Source: Dirofilaria immitis (Eukaryota; Nematoda; Chromadorea; Rhabditida; Onchocercidae). From it: a DNA stretch of 64,000 bases. A program made the position numbers and the translations under genes. Positions 1 through 17,000 of the stretch are shown here, piece after piece (within the stretch, counting starts at the first letter, position 1; every line of letters starts with the position of its first letter). The notes under the pieces were generated by a model, which was not told where the DNA came from, did not search any database, and saw nothing but the letters and a program-made list of their open reading frames with translations. The stretch covers positions 558,001-622,000 of the forward strand of contig JAKNDB010000066.1 in NCBI GenBank assembly GCA_024305405.1, given 5' to 3'.

Positions 1-233
1 TTGGATTGTTAAATGTAGTATTTTGTTCATTTTTGCAAATTTCTCCCTTAAAGCTTAGCCTCCTACAACATAGACACACATTAGCCCATATGTATTATCA
101 TTCATTTTTATATCTCTCTTATTTCAATCCAAACAAGAGAGCATCATAAATTTTATATTGCAATACATATGTCGAATATAAAAAATGCGAGTTTTAAAAA
201 GTTATAAATTGAAAAGTAAATATTGAAAACTTA

Positions 234-2997
234 TCAATAATTTTTCAAGAAAGCATTATACACATTCAAATACGTATGTGCCACGTTAAGAGAAAATTTC
301 TGATCGGATGGTTGTAGTAAAGAGCTAAGATGTACATAGTTCGGTGAACCTTCATTATAATCAGCTTTATGTAGTCGCACTAGAAATTCATGTCGCCTGC
401 GGATTGCTCCAATGGAAAATCTCAAACATACTGGCCATTCAGCAATTTGTATGTTTGATAAATGCATAGTGAAACGAAGATAATTGTAGGTTGCATGTAA
501 AGCATTTGATTCTAAAACATTAGTTATAACTAGTTTATTTAATTTTTCAATTCGACACTTCCAGAATTTATTTTTTTTAGTGAGAATCAATCTTTTTATT
601 CAATCATATCTGTACTTGCATAAAGTAGAACTAAATAAGTTACGCATTTTCGCTGAATGTTTAATGCTGTACTGTTAAAAAACATTACAAATGATAGGAA
701 TAATTCTATTTAATCAATTCATTAGAAAAATCATACTTACCCATCATAAACACTCTCGGATCTTTCAACAATATTCCCTTAATTTGTTCTTTTGTAAATT
801 CTAGTTCTTCGCTTAACAAAATAACAAGTCTCTGCAAAAATAAAGCATATTGATTTCACTAGCAAAAAAATTTTTATTTACTTTTTAAATTTAAAGTAAA
901 CTAAGCTTCTAAAATCGTTACATTAGGAACATAAACTTCATCCTTATAAAAAAATCTCACTCAAGTGCTTACTTCAAGCGGTCCAACACCGTACATGATA
1001 ACTCTTGGTTCAGTGACTATAATTTGACGCATTTCATCTCCTGTCATTTCAAATGTCTTTTGAATCCATCCCAAGCGAGCATCGATTATTTTGACGTCTG
1101 TATTTAACCAAAACCTGACAAAAATATCAATGAAATGAAGATAAGAAATTTCAAATCAGACAACTAAATATTTTTAACATTAATATAATGGAATTCCCAA
1201 TATTACCGATGAGCCAACAAGAATTTCTGGATGCAATGAACAAATGCATTTTATATCACAATAAATTACTAGAAATTATGTTCCAAAGACTCAGAAAGGA
1301 AAAGACTAACCTATTATTTTTAACAATTTTAAGGATTTTCGCTTTAGTTAGCCGCTTGGAATAAAGATAATTTAATCGCACCTGGAATTATATAAAATGT
1401 AGCATAATTATTTGTTATTAAACAATAAATAGAATTTTTAAAAGTTTTCTGTTGAGGAAAATAATAATAAGTTAACCTGCATGCTGTCCAAATTTTGTAA
1501 CAAGAAATATGGATTTCGAGTTAAATAAGAGCCAATATCGACTATAGGCATACCAACTTGATGGATCAACCAAGTAAGTTTTGGTCTTACATCATTTTCC
1601 CAATTTAATTTTACTAGCTTACGACCAATATTTGTCACCGAATCCACCTACAATATAGCTCGTTACAGAATTGGCTTTTATTTCAATCATAAAATCAATA
1701 TACATATTTTGCAATTTTAAGAATATTCGAAATTTATATGAAATAAAAACACTTCATAAACTTAATTGAATTAATATATACCTCAAATAAATCCATGCCT
1801 AATTCTACAAGTACTTGCAAAACCGGTAAATGATTCACGTATTGAGCAATAGACCACGAGTGTGTGGGAGGCAACAGTGATGGATTTGCTGCAGGATTGA
1901 ACGGAAGTGGATTATTTCTGAACAATTTGAAAGAATTATGTAAGAGTTAGAAATCTTAAATTAAAAGGAAATCATCTCATAAGATGGATAAGAAACATTT
2001 TTCTTTGGAATAATTATGCCTCTTGATTTTGATCGTACCATCAGAATTTAAAAATATAATCAAATCCATTTCCAGTAACAGCTGCCAGCTAATAAAAGTG
2101 TACCATTACGTAAAGAGTGAATAATCAAATATAACAATTTCATTTCTAATCTTCAGACTTTCGCATTGTGGTAAAATAAAAAGTAAAAAAAACCTTGATG
2201 GTGGCTGCATAAAATCCGACTTGTCCAGCTCACCTTCTGAATATACAATAGGCCGAAATCGATTGGCCTCTACTTTTTTTCCGCCGTGCTGATGCAGGAG
2301 TTTGAGGCACCAGCTGTAAAACGATTATATGAAATTCTATACAATATATTATTGCGCTATCAATAATATCCAATAAAAATATATATACGGAAAAAAATTC
2401 TTGTTCAATTCTTTATTCTATTTGCATAAGAAAATGTCAACGTTGAAGGTAATAGAAACTTCTTCCAATTCTAATGTAACAACCTACAGTTCTTTCGATT
2501 TTTTCGGCGCATAATTTTCCTTTTATCAAATGCGGTTAAATCCGAGACAGTATCCTTAGCCGAAATATTACGCTTTTCAGCCTGTAATAAGCTAAAATAA
2601 ATTACAATTAAATGTAATGAATCAGTTTAATTCAAAAGTTTCTTGCAATTAATTATTTGAATTTTTGGACCCATTAATCATTTATTTCTTATGTAATTTT
2701 TCCATACAAACAATAAATCTTATGTAATTTTTCCATACAAACAAACAGTAAAATAATGTCGCACTTAAAGAGTTTTTGTTAAAACTGTCGAAACATTAAT
2801 TATATTAAACTTTCCAATCAGAAATTGATCAATCACATTGATTATTAGATCTATACCAGATAAAAATGATATACCTCATTCCATTTATCAGTGAATTCCA
2901 GCGCTTCTTGTACATTACTACCAATGAATTTCCGAAAAGTTAAGCCAATGACAGCGCTTTTCTGAAGACCCCAGTATCTGGGCGTTATGAAAATCAT
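234..2997 (-). CDS. MTERF3: MTERF3-like mitochondrial transcription termination factor family protein, 9 exons
   Basis: Exons joined in phase: 2875-2997, 2484-2581, 2194-2313, 1782-1917, 1477-1647, 1311-1381, 973-1114, 741-831 and 234-529, giving about 415 aa. The N-terminus (MIFITPRYWGLQKS) is short, basic and hydrophobic, as for a mitochondrial presequence. Repeated mTERF helical motifs follow, such as VGMPIVDIGSYLTRNPYFLL, KEQIKGILLKDPRVFMM and DEMRQIIVTEPRVIMYG. The C-terminus (EFLVRLHKADYNEGSPNYVH) resembles the end of vertebrate MTERF3. Family knowledge: MTERF3 acts in mitochondria on transcription and ribosome assembly. The frame is intact throughout, including a run of seven A in exon 3. 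The start is the first in-frame ATG upstream of exon 2; no upstream acceptor decides it. The next gene upstream on the same strand is TOMM22, about 700 bp away, so co-transcription is possible but unproven. Confidence 0.9.
2686..2745. repeat. Short tandem duplication in MTERF3 intron 1
   Basis: A unit of about 30 bp containing CTTATGTAATTTTTCCATAC occurs twice in a row. Confidence 0.7.
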
Positions 2998-3696
2998 GCG
3001 CCAAAAACATCAAATTTTTCCGATCAAAACTATCTAAATATTTGTCATATGCCATAAATTTATTAGCATGTTTTATCTAACTACATATCATTACATCAAA
3101 TACGCTCTAAGACACCTGACAGAAGATTCGTTCAAGAGTAGAATACTTTCTATCCGATTTGATATTTTATTGCTGGCATCACCCCATCAATGTTGCAGAA
3201 AAAAGATATGTATTACATTTAAAAATTTATTTGAAAAAAATACACAATATCAAGTTCGGATAATGACAATTAATTTGATTCAATTTCGTCCTCACGCACT
3301 ATAATTCTAGCTAAACAAATTCAAAAGCTGAAAATGTCTTAATTCATCTTATTTTGATGATATTGTAATTCGAACAAACAAGTGCGAAAATAGCAAAACA
3401 TCACCGGTATGTGAAAATACGAAGCTCATTTACGTCGCAGATACACTAAATTTTGACAATGGCGGAGATACTTGGAATGCAACAAAGCACAACCCTTTCA
3501 ATTTGCAGAAAAAAATTTCGTCAAAAGCTAATTTCTAAACAGAAATAACAAAAAATTTTTTGCAAAAAAATCGAAATTTTGCAAACCAAATCTCGATATA
3601 ACTCATATTTTAAAAAGTGCATAGCAAACGAAAGAGCGAGATAAGAAAAATAAACAAACAAATCATTAAGTAACATAACAAAATTTATAAAAATCA

Positions 3697-4494
3697 CTAT
3701 TGTTTTACTGCACTTACAGCAGCACTTGGGCCAAGCAACATTTGCCTCTGCTGAGCTACCTGAAAGCAAATTAGTCATTGGGATCAAAACTTTTTAATAT
3801 TACAAAGTAGCAAATAAAACAACGACAGAATAAAGTAATTGCAACTATCTTACATTCAACAAAATTCTCTGAATCTACTTCTTGAACGGAACGTAAAATC
3901 ATTTTGCTTTTAACCTACTTTATTAGTAGAAGATTAATTATATTAGACTATTTATCACGAAAAAGGAATGAATTTAATTAATTTATCGAAATAACATATC
4001 GTGGAAACCACTTATATTACGACGACATGAGGAATATGTGGTATTTCTGAAAAACGAACCTGACTTTTTCATATTCAGATCTTTCTTTTTCGATTACATA
4101 CGGTAAGACTAAAATCATCATCGATGATGATACAATCCAAAGTGCAGATTTCACAAATGAAAACTGAAATTAGAAAAACCGTAATATTCAAATAAGAAAT
4201 GAAAGCTGTACTACATATTCAATCTTCTTTTATACATATATTTGCAATAATACTTAACTTATCCACAATGAATTTACTATAAATAAGTCAAAGAGACTAA
4301 GAATATCTAAAAAAAAAAAAAACTACCGTATGTTTTGCAGCCCAAACCGACCAATCCACAGATGATTCTAATTTACACCTGAACACATCTGGAAACATCT
4401 CACGAAGACCCCAAAGTCTTTCAGCAATCGTTTCCTCCAATTCATCATCCGGAATCTGATCCCATTCATCACCACCAATTTTACCAACTGCCAT
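3697..4494 (-). CDS. TOMM22: Mitochondrial import receptor subunit TOM22, 3 exons
   Basis: Exons 4327-4494, 4065-4163 and 3697-3759 join in phase 0 to give 109 aa. Residues 1-40 are acidic and end in the family signature ELEETIAERLWGLREMFPD. A central membrane segment follows (ALWIVSSSMMILVLPYVIEK), then the short intermembrane-space tail QQRQMLLGP, which is nearly identical to animal TOM22. Known role: central receptor and organiser of the TOM complex in the mitochondrial outer membrane, accepting precursors from TOM20. The stop follows SAVKQ. A GTAAGT inside the last exon could act as an alternative donor, but the family normally ends soon after LLGP. It sits between MTERF3 and RUVBL1 on the same strand. 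Confidence 0.95.
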
Positions 4495-5351
4495 CTTTTC
4501 GCTTTTTTCTTCAAGTCAAGATTTAATTTGCTTAATCAAATAAGATTTCGCTCGCCCTAACATTACACTATAGCCAAAGTTACCCATGTAATAATGCCAC
4601 ACTAAAAAAAAAAACTTAAAATAAAACATCAAAATATTCTAAAAACTCTAAAAAGTAACAGAAAGATAAACAAACTGAGAAAAATACAATTTGGAAATAT
4701 AAATTAGTGTTCTCTAACCAATATTTTGGAAAAAAACGATATGTATCACAAGTATAGCAACTCTGTTAAAATTTAAAAGTACTACGATCGAAATGATGCT
4801 GAAAAGCACAGTGTATAAAGATGAAATAACCAATTATTGATGGATTTATTTAAATTTTATTCCATTAATAATATCAAACAACATACAACGAAATTGGAGA
4901 TCAAAAATACAGCTTTATAAAAATTTTAAAACAAAGTGCTTCCATCAAACAGATAAATATTTGAATATTTCACAGTAAACAATCTGCAAAATTATCAAAT
5001 CAAAACTCATAATGAAGCGCTATTCTTAATGTAATCGAGAGCAAAAATGCTTCATTTTTCTTTTTTACTGCTCAGTCCCATTTTTTCTCACCATGATCAA
5101 AATTGTAAAAAAGGAAAACAAAGAATGCTTATGGAATCGAATATCGAAAAATAAGACTATATTCTCATTCCTGATAAAACTTATTCTCTAAGTAGACTAT
5201 ACCTCAACAAAACTTTCAAAAAGCTAAAAGAGACTGCAAAAAGAAAAATCAATACTACCGAAGCGTGCCTGAAGAACAAACAACAGAAGGCTGCATTAAA
5301 TAACATATAAAGATTCACAAGTTGTCTCCGAAATAGCAAAATTTCATTTAA

Positions 5352-8650
<3,299 letters not shown>

Positions 8651-8656
8651 CTAAAA
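8651..8656 (-). other. Probable spliced-leader (trans-splice) acceptor of RUVBL1
   Basis: TTTTAG immediately precedes the ATG, with no open frame or donor visible upstream; typical of nematode trans-splicing, but a 5' UTR intron is also possible. Confidence 0.5.
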
Positions 8657-10553
8657 TAGATTTAATATTTAAATTTGCATAAATTAATGTAACGAAAATA
8701 CGAAAATACATACATCATGTATTATTAGATGAAAACTGACATAACGTACAGCTTAGTTGTACCTAATCATAAAAAAATTTTAAAACCTTTCTACTAACAC
8801 ATTTTAAATTGTATCACAAACAAATACGCATGCTCGTTAAGGAAATATCATCAAACAAGAATCACATCTACCTAGATCCTACGTAACACGCACAACGATA
8901 TTTGACACAAGCGCACGACATTCCAGGGAAGTTCATATCGCTTCAAACCGAATTCATAATAAGTTGTGCACTATATTGATAGCTTACAATGAAATTAACA
9001 TCCCGAAGCATTGACTTTCGTTATTGTATCGAACTCTGGATTCTGCGGAATTATAATCAGAAGTTTATAGCTTGCTTGGTTTCCATTTCTAATTAGACAT
9101 CTTTATTGTCTATTAAATTATAAAACAATGATCATTTTCATCTTTTTGTCGTGAAAGATTTATTACGTGAAGTTGAGAAATCGGAAACTTGAATAGAGAT
9201 TTGTTGATATAGCAAAGTTTCATTATGACAAATTTTATTTATCTTAACTACGATACATAAATTCGTTAAGGAATATCAATAATACAATCGATAGTTTGAA
9301 TTTCCTTTATATATATGGAAACTATCTAAGGCTTATTGATGTTGAAGTTATAGAATTGAATTTGAGAGCACGGTAACGGAAAATTAGGACAAAATCGTGT
9401 GATCAAAAGAGATGTGTAGTGTAATGGGTATATAAATTTGACCTCTCAACCAATAATTTCCTTTTTATACTAATAGTTTACGATGCTCCAAGTAACGCTC
9501 TTATGACCTGAAAGATTAGAAGATATACAATGCATTAAGCAACATCCTTCAATAATTATTCAATCGATCTTTAAAGAGATGAATTTTGTTAGAGAAACAT
9601 GAAAACGATTTTATATTACAAAATCTCTTGATCATAGCGAAATATTTAATAATAGAAATATCTTGATTATTTTTAACATATTCATATCATAAATATTTGA
9701 TTATTCCGACATTTCTTATAATGATGTATTACACTAAGGAATTGTTCATTGGAAAAAATAACATTTATCAATAAAATGCTGTGAGCAAGGACTAATTTAC
9801 CTGTAGAAGAAAAAGACTTCAAATTTAAACCTATCACAGAATGCATCATCACAACCATAACATTTAAAAGCTCAATACAGTAATAAAATTATTCCATCAG
9901 GAAATCAAATTTGAAAAGCTAATATTACCTCATCCTTGAATATTCCGAACTTCTCGATGAGAGAAACTTCAAAAATTTATAGATGATTTCGATTTTTCTT
10001 GATATGAAAATGAATGGAATGATTTGAAATCAAACTATCACTACTATACTTAGTTATTATTTATAATAAATAAATGCGGACTACGCAAGAAACGTACAGT
10101 TCATGATGATATTGCATCAGTTCAAAAACTTAGAAATACTAATCCTAAATAAATTTTCTTAAAACTGCTACGTTATAATGATATGATAAAGATGAAGCAA
10201 ATGAAGGAAAACACAATAAGATGAAATAAATTAAGGAAAGCACATCAAACACCAGATCATATATATATTATGAACTGTGCTTTTGGAAAATAAGATTAAC
10301 GAAATAACAATAAATACTATATAATACAACCACTATAGAGAAACTATTATGATGGTGAAATAGAAAACCATATATCAGTCTTTGCTTCACAGCCAACGCA
10401 AATTAATAATACTTATATAAAAATAAAATTAACATATTTATATTCAAAATACTGCATACAATCCAAATATCAAACAGATGGTAATTTGTATACTATTTCT
10501 GATAGAACGAAAGTCTTGTAAGTTACAATAATTTTCAAAAAAAAACAAGTTTG
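8651..10553. other. Intergenic, RUVBL1 to SLC10
   Basis: About 1.9 kb of AT-rich DNA upstream of RUVBL1 and downstream of the SLC10 gene. I see no conserved exon, RNA gene or long repeat. Confidence 0.6.
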
Positions 10554-10672
10554 TTATATATTTCGTTTTTCACTAATATTCATTAACAAGCTGTCATCGT
10601 TTGGACTAGATTTATATCTGGCAGCAACAATTCCATTCTTAGAATTATCAGTTATCGAATCAACTTTAATCG

Positions 10673-13600
10673 CTATCTCTTTAAGATGATTACTTTCTTC
10701 ACTTTCTCTCCTCTTTTTAGCTTTTTCCATATCAAGTGTATCGTAGCAATGAAGAGAAGTGGAATTGAGTCATACTTGCGCAAATAATAGGAATCACTGA
10801 ACTAATGTCAGCATCCGGATCAGGAAACGAGAACTGAAATTATTCGACAAAAGTTTTAGATAAAAAAGAATGGCAAGGAAAAACAAAGTATTTTATGGAT
10901 CATCGAATAAGCATTTTTATGAATAAATTTTCTTTTTAGTAAACAAATTTTTATGTTTAGTGTGTTATGAATCCAAACTATATAACTTTTTGAAGAGATA
11001 AAAAATGTGGTCATTTTTTCAAAGACGAAATATGCTATTTTGCAACTGCATTTAATTACTAATCAAATTTCGATTAATATCTTCGCGCATTAAAATCCAA
11101 TACAATTTTTTTACCTCACTATCATCAGTTTCACATATCTAGAAATTCGTAAACAAACTTTTCTTCAGTAACTAAACTAATAAATTCTACCTTTAAGAGC
11201 ATTATAGCTAGGCCTGTATTCTGAATACCAGTCTCAATTGCTATCGAAGTGACATTCTCTGGCGGTTGTCGAAGAATAACTGACGTAAAACAACCGATCG
11301 CGAAACCACACCAGGGAAGCAACAAACCACTGAAATTTTTACTGCAAAAAGGCTGAAATATCGAGAAATTAAACTGTCATTAAAAAAGAATAAAATAATA
11401 CCCGATAACAGTTCTCCATGTAAGCAAACGAATCATATATATATTCGCTATTATACCAAAACCGATCAAAAAAATCAAAACGAATATAATGAATGGACGC
11501 ATTATCTATAAATGAACGCATTACTTTTATAAAAACAAAATTACAAGAGAGAATAAATTGACAAAATCCCACCTCTTTAATTTTAAAAACACAAACCTGT
11601 CGAGCGCGAAATCGTAAAGTTGGTTTGAAATATGAAATCGTAAGACCGAAAAGCAGTGGTCCTATCATTGTAATCAACGAAACAATAATTTTGATATACG
11701 GGACCTTGATGACTGTTTCAGGATGAAAACCATCGAGAAAATGATAACCCAAAAGCCACATCCACAATGGCATCATCACTATAATAGTGTGATAAATTAG
11801 TCCCATAAAAAAACCTTACTATATCATGTTTGTTATTCAGTAAAATTTCTTTTATATGACAATTTATATGATACGTGGCGGTTGAAACATATATTATATA
11901 AAATGAAGCGGTAGAGAATGTTAATGAAATAATTTCTTGAGCTAATGGGAAAACTGATTTTACAACAAATACCAAAAAAAAATTTTCCTTTGTTTTGTTT
12001 GTTTAAGAATAAAGAATAATTTACCTAAAGCTGCTAGAGTGCTACAGAATGTCATTGTTATAGATATCGGTAAATTACCATCCAATAAAATAGTCCAATA
12101 ATTACTTGCACCACCACCAGGTACGCAACCAGTAACAAACAAACCGAGCGCGAAGGAATGCAAACCATTGGCGGTGAATACAACATTTGCGATACCCCAA
12201 GCAAGCTAAATGAGAATTGGAATTTTGTTTCAATTTATTCATATCGGCCTACGGTAAGACATGATCTTGAAAATTTCAATCAATTGATAGCAGTATAGCA
12301 TGTTTGGCTCAATTTCTACGATTAGATTTGAATACAAATCTAAAGAGTGATTGTTCGAAATAAGAGTTATAAACTATTTTAATATTTCTTGAGAAAAATA
12401 ACTTATGAAAAATAAATTGAACATTACTTTGTATTTCAGTTTTTTGAAATCATCAACAATCGCAAATTAAATTAGTTAAACTAGTAAGAAAATAATTTAC
12501 CAATGGCATTGCAATAAACTGTGTGCAAAAACCGATCATCGGTGCTACAGGTTCCTTAATTACTTCTAACATAACACGAGCATCAAGCTAGAATAATAAT
12601 TTATGAAAAAATTACAATTACAATAATACTTATAACAAATAACTGATTTGCATTCAAATAATGATTGAATTTTCTCTTTCTTTCTTTCTTTTTATTGCTA
12701 AGAAAAAAACTAAACATGTTAAATCTTATTCCAAATTCTAATCAATTCAACTCTGACTTTCTGTTTTGGACTGAAAATTTTTTAGTCATAATTAGGAAAA
12801 AATTTCTAAAAAAAAATACTTAAAATTCGGAAAAATATTATAAAATAAGACACCTCGCATCCCATTAATACATTAGCGATGATGATCAAAATAACTAGTG
12901 TTGATAGAAATAGCCGATTTTCAACTCGTTTGCTATCTTGAATAACCCAAACATCTAGCGTATTACTTCGATCAAAATTATTTTCATTCTAAAATAAAGG
13001 TTTTTTTTGTCGTACTAAAAGTTGTGAAATTTAAGAAAATGACTAATGGAGATCGTATTTACTTACTTTGTATATTTCATACAAAAATCGGTCATCATCC
13101 AAAGTTTCATTCGTACTCAATAAACGTACTTTTACGGCTGTTTTACCAAGAAAATGTCCAGTAAGTGTGATATTTACCTGCAAAATACAAAGAATTGCTT
13201 ATTTCAAAGATACCAATGAATTTAAGGAAAAAAATTTCTTGAAAGAAGGGAATAATAATTTTATAAGAACTTCATATGTTTCGGAATCATTTCTTTTCGA
13301 TGAATGCTGGCCCAATTTTAGCTGACAATGATCTTTCGCTGCTGTCGCAATATCCTCATCAAATGATCTATAAACTCTCAAAATGTTATTAGCATAACAA
13401 ATAACAGATAGATTAGCATTAAAAAGAGTTACTTTCTATTCGATCACTTCCTTTACAAATTTTTTTATTAAAAACTAAAATTTAGTCGAAAAAATGAAAT
13501 AATAACGTAAAATCATTCAATAGAAAAAACTACTAACTTTAAAACAACTTCAAATGGTTTTTCTGGTGGTAATTTTGCAAATTCTTGACGATTCCTATCC

Positions 13601-13770
13601 ACATCAACAGTTACTTTAACAGTTTTATTGGTACCGGCTACGAGATCATGAATATATGGAGGATCAAATCGAACTCGAGCAATTGATTGCATTCCGGAAA
13701 TAGTCACTGACATCATTATATTCAGGATCAGTCGCATCAAGAAAATAAATGGGCATTTTCGTGACGTCAT
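10673..13770 (-). CDS. SLC10 family (sodium/bile-acid symporter-like) membrane transporter, 11 exons
   Basis: Exons: 13538-13770, 13271-13367, 13067-13177, 12854-12988, 12501-12587, 12025-12205, 11597-11778, 11402-11505, 11191-11329, 11115-11138, 10673-10833; about 484 aa. A signal peptide (IFLMRLILNIMMSVTISGM) and a long extracellular N-domain with NKT, NIT and NET sites precede about nine membrane segments. Family signatures are FVTGCVPGGGASNYWTILL, PLLFGLTISYF and ETGIQNTGLAIMLL. The long N-domain resembles SLC10A3/SLC10A5-type members more than the bile-acid carriers, so the substrate is unknown. In the last exon the frame ASMT...IPLLFIATIHLIW is broken near 10761-10770. One added base restores a final membrane helix and a basic tail; as written, translation stops at 10732. 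A second open frame reading to 10554 is probably not used. Confidence 0.88.
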
Positions 13771-13771
13771 C

Positions 13772-13777
13772 CTGAAA
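13772..13777 (-). other. Splice acceptor one base before the SLC10 start codon
   Basis: TTTCAG followed by G and then the ATG. Either a trans-splice site or the acceptor of an upstream exon. The GC-rich island at 13820-13975 holds a candidate exon whose end (AG before GTCATC) would join in phase. Confidence 0.45.
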
Positions 13778-13819
13778 TATATATATTCATACTTTTATAC
13801 AAAAAGTGTATATGGCTTA

Positions 13820-13975
13820 GCGGGATGACCTCGTGGACTTGGGCAGCTCTCGATGATATTCATGATGCGGTAGCATAGGTTCGGCAGAAGAAGTCGACGT
13901 CGCTGACGTATGAGGGTGGTAGATTGTCGCAAGTTTTCATGCGATTTTGTATCGATGTGTTGTCGTACAGCCAAA
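13820..13975. other. GC-richer island upstream of the SLC10 gene
   Basis: About 155 bp of near-balanced base composition inside very AT-rich DNA, ending in an (AT)n tract at 13981-14005. On the minus strand it has long open stretches in two frames and could be an upstream exon. On the plus strand it contains TGACGTA (13904-13910) and nearby GACGT motifs that look like CREB/ATF half-sites. No tRNA or known RNA fold was recognised. Confidence 0.4.
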
Positions 13976-14005
13976 ATAATTTATATATATATATATATAT
14001 ATATA

Positions 14006-17000
14006 TTTTCTTATTAATAAAATATATATGCTAAATCATTGTCTCTATAGAAACGAATTTATAAAAATGATAAATCATAAATTATTAAGTATTAATTCCA
14101 TTAGTTTTAATCATGATAACGCATGTAGAAGAATCAAGATGATTTTGATTGGTTGCTAAAATTATAAAAATTAGTTTATTAATGCAAAAACTAAAATTAT
14201 CCATCCTATTAAAAACATTAATTCACTAGAATTATTATTACCAATATTTGGTTATATGTCAATATCTTTAGCAATATTAAAATTATTTCAGAGTTGTCAG
14301 CAATTTGTTTACTTCTTTTAGCTTAGAATTGTTTTTGATCATCTAAGTGCACAAAAGATGCTTCAATCCATAAGACCTTTACATTCAATTCACAATAAAT
14401 ATTTGCGGTTTACATATATATTTTGAAATTAGAAATGGATTTTAAATCAATTTCGAAAAAGTTAAAATTAATTACATTAAAATTATCAATACTACATAAT
14501 ATATTATTATATTGATAAATTTTAATAACAAATGCCTTGCCAATTTGATGATAACAACAATGTTCAATAATTGATGTGATGATTATAATATCCTAGTGAT
14601 AAACAAATAGAAATCACAAACAAGTTATAAACTGGATATTGTTACTCTACAAATATTAATTGATGAATGTGCAATTGCTTAATCAAATTATAAAATATAA
14701 GAGAAGAAATTGAAATTGAAATTACTTTTTCTAATAAAAATGAATAACAGTTATAAAATGAGTTTAATTATTGAATGAATAAATCGTTGATTGAAAATTT
14801 TCCAATAAAAAAAAGCAATTTAAGGCAAAAAAACCTGACTAACAACACCTAATTAAGAAAATTTATTTAGTTGATAAGGACAGATTATGAAAAATACTTT
14901 TTTTTTAGATTTAATTATCACCAAATTCATCAAAAAATCTATCTCATTTTTGTTTTCCTTTATTTATCATGATTAAATTTTGATAATTCGAAAAATTGAT
15001 CAAAATTTTGCTATAATCGGATAAAATCAATCAATGACAATGATTATTTGAAAAAGTATGGAAAGAAAAAAAGAAGTTAAATTGAAAAATTAATGAAAAA
15101 AATTTTACGAATAAAGCAAACACCAGTAATTCACCTGGAAATGAGCCATTCTTATGTTACTATAGATAAGTTAGTTATCTTGATGCATCAAAATATCACA
15201 ATCTCGAATATCATATATTATGACATCATTTTGTGCACAACTCTATAATGCAAATATCAAAATAAACATTTGTAATTTAGTAGTTTTAAAAAGAGAAAAA
15301 AATTAATTAAAATTGGAGAATTTTTAATTTAAATAATTTTATAGAAGAAAAAAGTGTATAAATTTTCTATAGTAGCTAAAAATAACAAACTTGTTATTGA
15401 AAGAAATAGAAAATTAAAAATCTTAGTTGAGGTATGTTTACCACAATGTTTTTTCTATAGCAAAAAAAAAAAAAAGTAGTGCAAGATAAGATGATTATTT
15501 GCAAATATATAATAGTCGTAATTTGATAACATATAGTGATAATAACAATGAAGTAAAAATGCTTCGTTATGGTAAAATTCTTTTTGATTTATGCTTCCAT
15601 TTGAAATAAAATGTCATATGTTTTAAATTATCAACAACCTTATATATCATATTATATCATTTAGGGAAGTTTAAAAGAATTTCTAAAAACAAAAGATTCA
15701 TTCATTCATTTCTATTAAATATTAACAAAAGAATAATTCTTTTCATATAAAAATTATTAATAATATAATGTAACATAAAATTTGTATTTCTAAGAGAATT
15801 CTTTCAACTTATGATAGAAAAAAATGCTCAAATCATAACAACCTATCATATATATATATATTTATATTATTATCATAACAACATATCAAACATATATATT
15901 ATTGTTGATTGTTGTTACAATCAACACAACATTTTTAATAATTATCGAAAGATTTTATACATAAATTAATCTGCTTTTTTTTTTTAATAAAAATTATTAA
16001 AAATAATATTTTAAAATTTACTTTAAATATTCAATTGATTCATCTGATAATACTAATAATGGTTAAAATCAAATGATCAAAATCAAATGATGCATCGAAT
16101 GACGCAATTATATTTGTGATATGATAAGAAGAAAATAAAACAAAACAAAACAAAAAAAAGGAGAGAGAGAGGAGAGAGAGAGAAATTGTTATAAGCAATA
16201 ATTGATGGATATAAAAATAAAGAAGCATTTTTTTCTTTTTGTTTTTTTGTTTTTTTTAAAATGTAATATGAAGAAATTGTTCACATATTTTACAAAAATT
16301 TTCAACATTCTCATTTATATTTCAACTGTTGTACAAAAAAAGAAAAAAAATATTTTCTATCAAATGAATTCACTAATTAAGGTATAAGCTATCACTTATT
16401 AATTAAAGAATAGATTTCTATTATATATTATTATTCTGAAATAATTAACAAATGTAGTGTAAAAACTAGATGACCTTCCTTTTAAATGTACATGATTGAA
16501 ATGACAAGAAAGGTTAACATATCTAACATTATGACCTTTTTCGTCGAAAATCAATATATTGCAATATCCATCTGATCGCTGTTCAATTACATTTATATGA
16601 AATATCATATAAATGAGAAAGATCGGAGAATCAAATGTATTTGACCGCATAAACTGAAGTGCAAATGATTATTCGACTCGCCTACTCCAGCAATCTATTT
16701 TCAACCTGTACTGAAATGTCAAATGACTATTCGGCTTAGTCTATTTCAAAACTTGCTACATGCAGATGTTTATTTTGATATCATCCTGAAGAGTGAAATT
16801 TCTACAGAATATAAATTAAATATTAGAATGAACGAAAAACTCACCTTAACAACTTTGTACTTATTTGACCCAAATTTAATGTCACAGAAATGGCGCTTAA
16901 TTTGACACACATACACGTACACATACATACATACATACATACATACATACACACACACATACATACATACATACATACATACACACACATACATACATAC

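Noticed and set aside
10554..10735. Alternative charged C-terminal frame for the SLC10 gene
   Set aside because: It would skip the expected last helix; the frame giving the helix stops at 10673.
13820..13975. tRNA or other structured RNA in the GC-rich island
   Set aside because: No cloverleaf, anticodon arm or known RNA signature could be drawn.
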